DNA from: Edaphochlamys debaryana
Taxonomy: Eukaryota > Chlorophyta > Chlorophyceae > Chlamydomonadales
Length of the DNA stretch: 64,000 nucleotides
Reading direction: 5' to 3'
Assembly (NCBI GenBank): GCA_016858145.1
Contig: JAEHOE010000004.1
Location: forward strand, 992,001 to 1,056,000
Every line of letters begins with the position of its first letter. The stretch's first letter is position 1. Under the pieces are notes generated by a model. It saw only the letters and a list, made by a program, of their open reading frames with translations. It ran no database searches and was not told where the DNA came from. A program made the position numbers and the translations under genes. Shown here piece after piece: positions 1 to 10,700 of the stretch.

Positions 1-3000
1 CACCAAATCCTGAGCGAGACCTGGACCTTGTAGTCCGGAAAGTGGTACCTGCGCAAGGGAGTAAGGATCAGAGGGGAGGACGTCAGGCGAAAGAATACAA
101 GCTTGGGGACGGTAGCGACACCCTGGACCCCAACTCCCCAGGCCCCCGTTACACCAACGTACTTGAACCGGGCCGGGATCACGGAGGGGTCGGCGTTGGA
201 GGTCGCACGCGTGGTGGTGGTGGTTGCGGCGGCGTTGCTCGGGCCGGCCGCTCCGCCGCCCCTGCCTGCGCCACGGCCCCCCCGCCCTCCGCCCCGCCCG
301 CCGCCGCCGTTGGCCGGGGGCTCGCCAGCCTGCGCCGGCCGTGCCGCCAGCAGGACAACCACCTGGTCAAAGCCGTGGTTGATGTCGTACCTGTCCGGCA
401 TCTTGTCCTGCGCGCACGGTACAGCACGGCACTTACGGCAACATATCAGCAGCATCAACAACAGAGAGACCCCAGTCCTCCTGCTGTACTCGCCGTGCAC
501 GCCGTGTCACCACGAACGGGCCCGCCCCCTGCTCCACACGGCCGTACAGCTCCATACGGGGTCGCACTGCCGTACACGCCGTACATACCTGCAGCGCCAG
601 GCGGTGCGGCAGCGTGGCCTCCCAGCCCGCTACTATGTCGTCCTGCATCTTGCGCCGGGCCCTGAGCTCCGTGTCGCCCCAGCGGGCGATCTCCGAGGTG
701 TTCTTTGACAGCAGCACTGGATGGGTAGATAGGAGGGGTGATGAATTGGGCCGTGACCAAAATGGATAGGTGGTAGCGGGGAGACGGGAGGGCACCTGTC
801 TGCACTCAGGGGCTACCTCTTCTGGCATGCATCCTTTCTCCACTGACGCATCGCCAGTGTACACCCCGCTGGAGCACTACAGACTGCACGGCCCCGCATA
901 TCCGCGACGAAGCGCGCAGCACTCACACGCGGTTGGGACCCAGGAGGGCCGCCAGGGGGTCACCAGCAGGTAGTGCTCCTTGGCGGCACCCGAGCCGGTG
1001 CGGTAGACCAGGCGCATGCTGGGGGGCGGGGGGCGCAGGGGTTGATCGTTGACGAGTTAGAGGTTGGATAGCCTAGACGGTATGACGGCTGCCAGCGAGC
1101 CCGGGGGGGGGCAGGGGAGGGGCGGGAGCACAGGGTAGGGGGGAAAGGAAGGGTAGGAGGAAAGATAAGGTTAGCGTGGGAACGAGAGAGGATCAGGTTG
1201 GGACAGTAAGGCGAGACAGTGAGGCGAGACAGGCTGGGTAAGGTGCGCACGAAGAAGGAGTGCCAAGCCTTTGACGCGACCTGTGCTTCTGGATGGCCCC
1301 GCCCGGCTTACGTGAGCACGTCACGTGCGCGCACGCCCCCCCTTGGGCCGCTGCCGCTGCCGCCGCCCTTGCCGCCGGCCTTCTTGCTGCCGCCCGCGCC
1401 GTCCTCCCCCTCCTCGCCGCCCTCGCCCTCGCCCTGCTGCCGCAAGCCCCAGCCCTTCTTGGGGTCGGCCTGCAGCACCTGGGGCCGGAGCGGGACGGGC
1501 CGGGGAAGGGGGTTGGAGGGGCAAAGCCGTGTCGCATGCCAGCGCCCTTCTTGGGGCCGGCCTGAGTTGCGTGCGTGCCCACTCCCTCCCCTTCCCCCAC
1601 CTGCTCCCAGGCCTCCAGTGGATCCAACCGCTGGCTGTACTGGTAACGTGTGCCGTACTCCACCACGCCCCGGGTCTCGGGGTCGAAGCCCCACTCCACC
1701 GGCGCCTCCACCTCCACCTCCTGCCCCCCCGGGCCCCGCACGCGCCGCGTGCTGATGAGCTTGCTGAGGTTCCGGAGCTCCGCGAACTGCTCGGGGCCGT
1801 CGTGCAGGATGCGGCCGTCGTCGTCCTGCGGTTGGCGGTTGGTACGACAACACGAGTTGCGGTTGACTTTTGGTGGCACGTGGCAGGTTGCAGTGCATGG
1901 GCTATCAACGAAGGGCTCTTGACAGCTCACCAGCGTGTGCCAGGTGTGGTGTGCCCTCAGCACGTCCAGCGCCGCCCAGCCCCGCTCAGCGTCCTCCCGC
2001 CACCCGGGCGCAATCCCCGCCTGGGCCCCGCTGAGGCTGGCTCGGCAGCCGCCCTGCCTCCTGGACTTGGCGGCGGAGGCCGCGGCGCCGGACCCAGATC
2101 CGGATCCGGATCCGCCACCGGCAGCGGCCTCGGCGGCCTCGCGTGTGGCGTAGGTGTAGAGGCGGGCTTGCTTCTCGGGCGCCGAGGGGACGTAGGGGTT
2201 CCCGGGGGGCCCTGCGCTGGCCAGCATCTGTGGGGCGTGCGAGGGCGTGGGGTGGGAAAGCACGAACGGAGGCTGACGTGTTGGAGCACAGCGCGTCACG
2301 GCACTCCTCGCAGTCCGAGACCCAGCTCCCTCCCCCTCCCATCTGGACCCCTCTCGACCCCCCCACCCCACCTTGTACGCCCGCCCCTCGAAGTCGCTCT
2401 TGTGTTGGTGCGCCTGCGCGTCCGGGGACACCAGCAGCAGCAGCGCCAGGCGCTGGGCGTCGCGCAGCTTGCAGGCGTGGGCCTGGGGGGGGAGGGGGCG
2501 GGGCGAGGGGGGACTGGAGGCGGTGGGAAGAAGATGGCAGGGGGCTTGAAGCGGCACCACGGCACGGCACCCGGCGCACGGCACCACGTGTTCATCCCCC
2601 CCCTCGCCTACCCACCTGCAGCTCCTGGCTCGACATGGCCATCTCATAAGCAGCATTGAGCACCTGGTGGCGTGTACGGCAGGAGGATGGGAGCAAGAAG
2701 GGGTTGCAGACGGGCGCTTGCAGAACGGGCGCTTGCAGACGGGTGGTTGCAGATACGGGGGTTGCAGAAGGGGGGCTTGCAGAAAGGAGGCTTGCGGACG
2801 GGTGATTGCAGGTAGGGAGGGTGCAGATGGGGAGGTTGCAGACAGGGGGTTGCAGACGGGGGGCTTGCAGACAGGGGGCTCGCAGACAAGGGGTTGCAGA
2901 TAGGGGCTTGCAGATAGGGGCTTGCAGATAAGGGGGCGTGCAGATAGGGGCTTGCAGATAAGGGGGCGTGCAGATAGGGGGGCTGCGGGAGGGGGTATTG

Positions 3001-6000
3001 AAGAAGAAGAGGTAGCCCTGCCGGGACTGGCCGACTACCCAGCAGGCTCGGAAGGCCCCGCCCTGACCCGCCGCCCCCCCCCCACCTCCGGGAATGTGTC
3101 GTTGAGCTTGGACTTAGGCATGAACTTGCCGGACCAGACGGCGTGCGTGTACAGCCTGGGAATCACATATGGCCAGGGAGGGAGGGGGATGCTTTGGGCG
3201 GGGAGGGACATGCGGATCAACACAACATTCCCTGCCGCCCACGCCAGTCCACGCCAGCCCGCGCCCAGCTCACGCGCAGCCCCTGCCCGGCGCTCACTCT
3301 TTGTTGTCGCCGCGGCGGGGCTTGGACCTCTTGCTGTGGGGGTTGCGGGAGGGCGAGACCGACAGGGCAGGGCTCGGCCCAGAGCCCGCAGCAGGCAGGG
3401 ACCCATCTTCGCTGGACCTGGTACAGGCCGCTTCCCACCTGTCCCGGAAGTGGTAGTAGAGCCATATGAGGATGTAGTCGCAAGGGGTGTCCTGCACGCT
3501 CGCCGCCTCAACACCCTGTCCCGTGCCTGCCCCCACCGCCGGCTCGCCCTTGACGGACCGAGATCCAGAGCCGGATCCGGATCCGGTCGTGGCCGAGGCG
3601 GTGGGGCCGGAGGCCGCGATGGGGTTGCCGGAGCTGTCGTACCGGGGCGGCGCGTAGCTGCACAAGGGGGGTGTTGGTTGTAAGGCTCCTTTGCACCCGT
3701 GCCTCGCCCCATCCCACTACGCCCCAGCCCGCCCCACCGCATGAGCGTGACGCACGGCTGCAGCTCCCTCCGCCCATCCGGCAGCGTGCGGCTGGCCTGG
3801 CGCAGGGCCGTGTACTCCTCAAACAGGTCCCGGGCGGCGCAGCGGAGGTCCTGGGGGGTGGGCGTGTGGGACAGAGGCGCTGAGTACCAGGTGGGGTGCC
3901 AAGGCACCCCCCACCCAGCACCCACCGTTTCCCGCGAGAGGGTGCGGGAGCAGGGCAGCAGCTGCCCGTCGCGGATGGACAGGACCTTGATCGTGAGGCC
4001 GCCTGGGGGCGGGGACGGGGCCAGGGAAAGAGGGGTTGCGTGCATGCTTGGGTGCTGGGGATCCGAAGACATACGGTCTAGCGTCACCGGGCGCAGAGCT
4101 GCCCACTAAATCTACGTTATCATTCCATGTACCGGTAGCAAGGTCTTAATCATTAGCCTCGCGCCCGTCCTTTCCGCTGCAGGTATCTTGCCCCTTCGGC
4201 CCCCACACACGCACCCTCGGGCCTCTTGCATCCCCGCGTCAGCTCAGCCGGCAGGTCCTCCCACAGCTCCTCGGGGAAGCCCCAGATAAAGAAGTAGTAT
4301 ATGTCAGTGAGCTGTGTGTTGGGGAGAGGGTGGAGGGACAGGGCATGACAGTGGCGAGTTCGGTTCTGCGACAAGACAGAAAAGGCTGGGGGGGGAGGGA
4401 CGGCCATGGCACCGAACCCTCCACACAGACCACCCTCGCTCGCCTGCTGGATGAGGGCGGTGGGGTCCTCCAGGTCCGCCCGGCGCGAGCCCAGCACCCG
4501 GCGCATGCGGATCTGGGTCCAGCCTGTGGGGGCGTGTTGGCGAGAAGGGTTTGCTTTGGTCAGTTGGGTAGGGTGAGAGATGTGAGTTGGACGTGGCGTG
4601 GCGCTCCGGGCGGGAGACGAGGGACTTGGCCTGACTCAGGCGCTACGCCACAACAACTGTACCTTCGTCTTCGAGGTCTTCGTCGTCGATGACGCCGTAC
4701 TCCTTGTACTTCATAGTGCACTTGTACGACTGTGTCCGTTGGGCTTCTGCGTAGTCGAACGCCACCTGTACGGCAGCGGGAGATTAGGGATGACGCACAG
4801 CCTTCTCGACCACAACTCAGGCCCCCCCCACACACACACGCAAGACGCACCTGGTAGCTCCGCGGGTCCTCCCCACCCTGGGGCTTCTGCGGGGGGGGCC
4901 CGGGGGCATCGCGTCCAGCCGTGCAGCACGCCCGCTTAGCAGCCTGCCGCCAACACAAAGGCATTACACGGTCCACCTACTCCCACTTGCTCCCATAGCG
5001 GACACCGATGCGAACAAGCAGACGCGCGTAACATGTCACCCAACACAGGACGTCCGTACGCACGCACACACCTTGTACGACTCCACGATGGCCTCGTCGC
5101 ACAGGCCCCAGATCGACACAAACCCGCGGCCGTAGCGGTTGAGCGAGGGGTTGAAGAAGCTGCTGATGGGGAGCGGGCCGGGGCCTGGGGGCACGGAAGT
5201 ACGGGGACGGGGACAACCACAAAGGGCAAGGAGGTAACTTCCCCACCTGCGTTCATGTCGCCTTCCGGCTAGGACGCTCCCGGCTGCGCAACCACGGAGC
5301 GTTTCCCTCCATGGACTCCTCCCCTCCACCCGGGGGCCTGCCGCCTGAGCTACAAGATGTGCGCCCCAAACCCCTCGCAACCGCGAGTTCGCCAATAACA
5401 CAGCGTTGTCGGCCCGGCTCACCCCTGCTGGCCTGCGGGACCTTGGACGTGGTGTATGAGAGGCGCAGGCAGTTTTGCAGCTGCTCACGTGACATGCCCA
5501 CGCCGTTGTCCTGGGAAGGGGCGGGGGTGAAAGGGGCCCGCTTAGTGGCGTTTGTGCATTGTGAGTGTGCCTCCACAACTTTCCGTTCCGCACCTCCACC
5601 AGCAGCTCCGTGGCCCCTGTGCTTGTGTCCTCCGTATACTTGATTGTGATGGTGGGCTCTGTGGTAGGGGTGCAGGAGGAGCGGAAGGATGGCAGTGCGG
5701 CTGGGTGGGGGGAAGGTGGAGCGGGCAGTTGATGACAAACGGAGGGCGGTGTCCAGGGCGGTGCGCGGGGGGAAGCGCCCGGCGCTCACTGGCGCGGCCC
5801 GGGAAGCCCTCGTGCGGCATAGTGGCCTGCAGGGCATTGTCCACCAGCTCGCTGATGAGCACAATCGTCTCGAAGGGGTCGACCTGGGGTCGGGCGGTGG
5901 GGGGTCGGGGAGGGGCGGTGCGGGTGATGGCCGCAGCGAGGATGGGCACGACCAGCTCGCGGCACTCGGGTCGGGAGGCTAGCCAGGGCGGCTTGGCAGC

Positions 6001-6189
6001 AGCAAGCCCCTTGCTTGGACTGTCGTGGTAGCGAGCTGCCTTTGCTGCAGCCCTTGGAGGCCTTGCGTTTGCAGGCGAGACATCGCGCGCGCAATTTGGC
6101 CGCACCTCCTGTCGCAGCGACTTCACCAAGGGCTGGATGTCGAACTCGCCCTCCAGCTCCACGTAGTCATTGTCCGCCGCGTTCGCCAT
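1..6189 (-). CDS. GHKL-type ATPase, SMCHD1/GMI1/MORC-like (3' end outside window)
   Basis: Large multi-exon gene on the minus strand, starting at the ATG at 6189-6187. Twenty-four exons with agreeing phases are visible, about 1,050 codons; the last (48-1) runs off the window. First exons: 6189-6106, 5883-5790, 5658-5594, 5510-5423, 5268-5247, 5162-5072, 4943-4851, 4765-4663. Exon 2 encodes the N box ELVDNALQAT (Mg-ATP site), the exon 3/4 junction gives DNGVGM (G1 box), and exon 6 gives a Gly-containing NRYGRG loop before WGLCDEAIVESYK. Together these are the GHKL ATP-binding fold. Exon 10 has TDIYYFFIWGFPEELW, matching the position of the IYHYYI-type strand after the ATPase of SMCHD1-like proteins. 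Established: SMCHD1, GMI1 and MORC proteins are chromatin or DNA-repair ATPases. Inferred: a nuclear chromatin role here. No hinge domain is visible because the C-terminus is missing. MORC or another GHKL clade remains possible. Confidence 0.82.
2690..2990. repeat. Cys/Gln/Pro-coding minisatellite (TTGCAGAnnGGGG-type units)
   Basis: About 25 degenerate tandem units of roughly 10-14 bp with a TTGCAGA core followed by a G run, ending in a doubled 'cagataggggcttgcagataagggggcgtg' type block near 2905-2970. The array lies inside the GHKL gene, between a segment starting at 3017 (GYLFFFNTPSR) and one at 2663-2616 (VLNAAYEMAMSSQELQ). On the coding strand I find no stop codon from 3017 to 2616, and both ends are in the same frame, so it may be coding or a recently expanded in-frame intron. 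Confidence 0.85.
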
Positions 6190-7707
6190 GGCGCCGCAGT
6201 GCTCTCGCTATCCCGGCATCGTCAAGGAGCCGACAGCAGCGCAACGCGTCAGCACTCAGTCAAGGTATGGATAGTGGGTGTATGTGCTGGGTGGTGCAGC
6301 CTCGGGGGCTGGGCTCATGGCACATCGCGCGCAGCAGCTCGCAAAGCCACAGCACGCGGGCGTCATGCTTCGGCTTCGGCCCGAGCCCCGCCCTCGGGCC
6401 GCCTCGGACGCGCGACTTGAGGGTCCCGGGCGCTGGCTCGCTTCGTGCTTGCGGGTGCTCGGGCTCCGGTGCCGGGCCCCGGCCTCAGCCTGCTCGCGGA
6501 GCGCGAGGGCGGCGGAGGGCCCCCTGCCCCCTTCCCTCTGAGCGCTCTGAGCTGGGATTATTATAGACAACGGGGCGTAGTGCCGCGGTGTTGGCGTCGC
6601 ATGATGTTGGCCGACGCAGAATGCCTGTGCCTGTGAACGGGGTACCTGGTCGCCGAAAGTGGCTTCCAGGCTGAAAGTCCCTCCTAGAGTAACCTGGGCT
6701 GCTCCGCGCGTCGGTGTCGTGGCGTCTGAGCTAAGGCGTGCCGAGGGGGGGCCCTCCGGGCTGCTGTGGATTTGAGAGCTGACCCTCCTGGGTCGTGTTA
6801 GCTGTGCCCCCAACCAGGGGGGCCCGCAGCCGCCTCCTCTCCTCTCGGCTGCGAGGGTACCCTCTTCGTACGTGCATGCTTCACCAGCTGCATATGCCCA
6901 GACTCCCCCGGCCTTCAAGAACTTCGACCCTTCAACGGGGCACTGCGGGGTTTGAGGAGAACAACGGGCACTGCCGGGGCACGCCAGGGGGCTCGTGGAC
7001 AGCCGTTCAGAAAGGCCTGGCGAGAGAGGAGGAGGCGACTGTGGAGCTGACGTGTGGTAGCCTGCTGGGGCAGAGGAGGGGGACCGCTGTCAAGCGGGAC
7101 GCTCCTGGCAGGGAACCCCTGCGCACCACGTCTAGGTACCACGCCCCCAACGCCCCAAGCCCCTGGGCCCCGTCAGCCCCCCCAGGCCCAGAACCAGGCC
7201 CAGGTCCAGCGTGCCCAGCACCCTTGTCCATGTTGCTGGCGCACCTGCCCGCCGGCACCAGGGGGGCGCAGTCGGCGCGTACCACGGGAGAGGGGACCCA
7301 GGCGTGGACGGGGCGAGACGAGGCCTCGTGCGCTCAAGGGAGAACGGGCATGGGGGCCGTGTTTAGCCGAGTGCTTGGGTGGGCCACGTTACCCGCAAGG
7401 AGCTGTGGGCCATAAGGCGTGGGTGTAGAGATGCTGCGCAGGGCCTGGCCCCATCACCCCTGCCGGGCCGGCCTGATGCCCCCATCAGCCCTTCACCCAC
7501 TTCACCGCGTTGAAGTGCCCGTGACCGGCCACTCTGTTCCTCGCTGTCTCGTCCCCGTCGCTGCCCTTTGGCCCTTGCGAACTGCATGTCGGCTCGCATG
7601 CTCCGGCCAAACCCCAGTGTCAGGCCAGAAAGCTGCAGGTCATAGCTGCTATCACAAAGCTAATACTGACAAGCGTGGCGATAGTAGTTACACACCGTGA
7701 GCCAGCG
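6190..7707. other. Divergent intergenic region between the GHKL and ankyrin genes
   Basis: The two genes are transcribed away from each other, so this 1.5 kb should hold both promoters and 5' UTRs. I see an A/T-rich stretch at about 6550-6566 (gggattattatagac) in otherwise GC-rich DNA that could serve a TATA-like role, but nothing decisive. Open frames on both strands here (for example 6256-6918 minus and 6795-7415 plus) show no recognisable protein or splice pattern and are attributed to GC bias. Confidence 0.5.
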
Positions 7708-10700
7708 ATGGAGACCGAGAGCTCGCTGAAGCGGCCGAGGTCGCCGAGCGAGATCGTCCACGACGCAGCACACAGAGGTACGCGCCAGCACCAGGACTGG
7801 GAGGTCTGCTTTCCCTGACCGGCGGTCCCCCGTGCCGCCCCGCAGCCCTCCGCCCCGCGGCCCCCGGCCCCCCACCCCCACGCCCGCTGTCAGCTGTTCT
7901 GGGCCGCGTCCCTGGGGCTCACTGACCGAGTGCGGGCGCTGGTGGCTCAGGGCGTGGACGTGAACACGAAGAACCGGGTGGGGGCGTGGAAGGGACGGAG
8001 GGACAGAGCCAGCCAGGGATGGACCTGCCCTCAGACACGGCGGGCTGAGGAGCGGGGGCCCCACTTCGTTGCAAGTCCTGAGCCCTTGCGCCCACACGCC
8101 CTTGTTGTCGTTGTAACCCGTCTCAACCCCAGACTGGTGACACCCCCCTGCACCAAGCCGCCATGCGGGGCCACGCGGGGGTGGTCCAGGCTCTGGTTGC
8201 GGAGGCGGGGGCCGAGGTCTCCGTGCAAGGGGTGAGCAGGCGCTCCGTGTAGCGGCCGTGTCGAGGGTGGCTTGTGCAGGTTCTGAATAGAGAGCTCAGT
8301 TAAACCAGTTGCTCTTCTCCGTGGCTTTGACCCCAAATCGGGTACCGGTAACCGGATTGGGTTGCTTCCCCATGTGCCTGGCCCCAGCGCTACTGGCGGA
8401 CCCCGCTCCACACCGCAGCACGTTTTGGCCAGGCGGAAGTGGCCCAGGCGCTCGTAGCCGCTGGTGCAAACACCGAGGCAATTGAGAACATAGTGAGTTG
8501 CTGTCGTGTTGTTGCGGGATGCGCCCGACTGAACGCAGAACCGGACCGAGAGCGAAGTAGAGGCAAGGTGAGCGTGGAGTTTTGCCCGCCCTGGTGCCGT
8601 AACGCCGCCCCAAACCCCCACCCGCGCCCCAGAACGAGAGCACGCCCCTCATCATGGCCTGCTGTCACGGGCAAGCGGGTGTGGCCCTAGCCCTGGTGGA
8701 AGGGGGCTGCCTGGTCGACAAGGGGCCCGGTGTGAGTGGCACGCCGCTGCATTGCGCCGCGGCGTACTGTCCCGCTACCGTCGTGCGGGCTCTCCTGGCC
8801 AAGGGGGCTCGAATTGACGTGACAGATCGTTGGGTGCGTGGGGCTGGGGCGAGGCTGCGGTGTGCGTGCTGTGATGACGCGCAAGCCGTGGCGAGCCGAC
8901 TTCCCGGCGTGCGGCGTGGGGGTGGCGGCGTGCTAGCCTCTTGGCCCTTGTTCAGATCACGGGTAGGCGGGGGCCCCCGCCCTGAGGTATGGGAATATGG
9001 TCTTCCCCCCACGATTTACCCTAGTGCGTAACCACCCGCAGGACAATTACACGCCTCTCCACGAGGCGGTGCGGCACGCCAGTCCGGAGGTGGCGGCGGA
9101 GGTGGTGGCGGCCCTCGTCGCGGCGGGGGTCCCCCTCGAAGCAATGAGCAAGGTGCGGTGGCCGGTCCCGACTTGCAATCATGGCGGACTTCGAGCCTGC
9201 AGGGTTCCTACGAAGGTCGAATCTGCTCAAGCCGCCCCGCGCTCGGCAGGGACTGCAAGCCGTCGCTCACACACCACTCCCAGCTGTTGAGCCGGCAGCT
9301 GCATGCGACCCTTACCTGCGCTTGCCCCCGCCGCTTCCGCAGAAAGGCGGCACGGCTCTTCAGGAGGCGTTGGCGAGCGGCTCCTTGGCGGCAGCACGGG
9401 CTCTGCTGGCGGCAGGGGCGAACCCGGAGGCTCCCTATTCGGTGCGCCCGAGTGCGGCCAAGGCTGCTCGCATGCAACGCAGCCGGTCCGGTCCAGTCAG
9501 CGCCCAACCCGCGCCCCGCCCCCGCCCCGCCCCCGCCCCGCCCCAGGACGGCGGAACGGCCCTTCTGCACGCCTGCCGCTTTGGCACCGAGGAGTATGTG
9601 CGGGCCCTGCTGGAGGCCGGGTGCAACACCATGGCCGTTGACGGGGTGAGTGCCGTACGGCACCCTTTCACCTGCCTGCCGTACGAAGAGCCTGGGCCTG
9701 GTGCAGGAGTGGCGGTCGGCTCAAGTGGTGACAGCCCCCAGCGCTCAGAGCTCACCACCGCTTGCTTGCGGCGTGCCGTGTGGCGCCCTTCCCGCGCCGC
9801 ACCATTGATCTGTGCCCCCATTGACCCTTGTCCCCCACCCTCGCAGGAGGGCCGTAACGCCCCCTACCTGGCGGCCGAGGGGGGGCACCTGGGGGTGGTA
9901 CGGGCGCTGCTGGAGGCGCGCGTGTGGGAGGAGATGCCCTGCCTGGGGGTGAGGCGCCGCCAGCTGCTGAGGGGGGCTGCGTGCGCCCGAACCCCCGTCC
10001 CCTGGCAGCGACAACGGGGTCGAGGTCATCACCCCCACACGCACCCGCTCACCTGCCCCCCTGTGCTGCCTCGTGTGGCAGGACGGCGCCACAGCGCTGC
10101 ACGCGGCGGCGGGGCGGGGGCACGTGGAGGTGCTGAGGGCGCTGCTGGGGGCGGGGGCGAGAGTCAACTGCACGGGGCTGGTGAGGAGACGGAGCCGCGG
10201 AGGGAAGGGAGGAACTGAGTGAGGGACCAAGGCAACTGACGTGGGGCGGGGCACTTTCGCTCAGCGGTCTGCCTGACGCTTCATCGTCCCCGAGCCTTCT
10301 GTAACACTCCCAACTCCCTTGGCGCTTCAAAGGGCGCACAAAGCTTCAACCCCCCTAGCTACCTCCCCACCCTTCCGCCCCCTCTCTGTGCAGATGCAGC
10401 AGACCCCGCTCCACTGCGCAGTGGCGGGGGGGGCGCTGGCCACCGCGGAGGCGCTGGTGGCGGCCGGGAGCGACCTGGAGGCGAGGTTGTCGGTGCGTGG
10501 GGGCGGGGGCAGGCAGGCGTACTTGAGGCGACGTTGTGGGGAGCTCCAGCTCTGCCTGACGCTCCAGGCATCGTAGTCGTGACCGTTGGCCGTTGGCCGT
10601 TGCCGGGACACGCAACCGTCGGTGACCCCCGAACTCCACAGGAGGGCTGGACGCCGCTCCAGCTGGCTGCGGCGCTGGGGCACGCGGACATAGCACGGAT

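Noticed and set aside
1325..2659. 444-codon plus-strand open frame
   Set aside because: Antisense to GHKL exons 16-20, whose splice phases and conserved segments are coherent.
2690..2990. CRISPR-like array
   Set aside because: Units of 10-14 bp without unique spacers, in a eukaryotic gene; it is a minisatellite.
6256..6918. 220-codon minus-strand open frame upstream of the GHKL gene
   Set aside because: No motif or splice continuity into the GHKL start codon; low-complexity composition. More likely promoter or 5' UTR.
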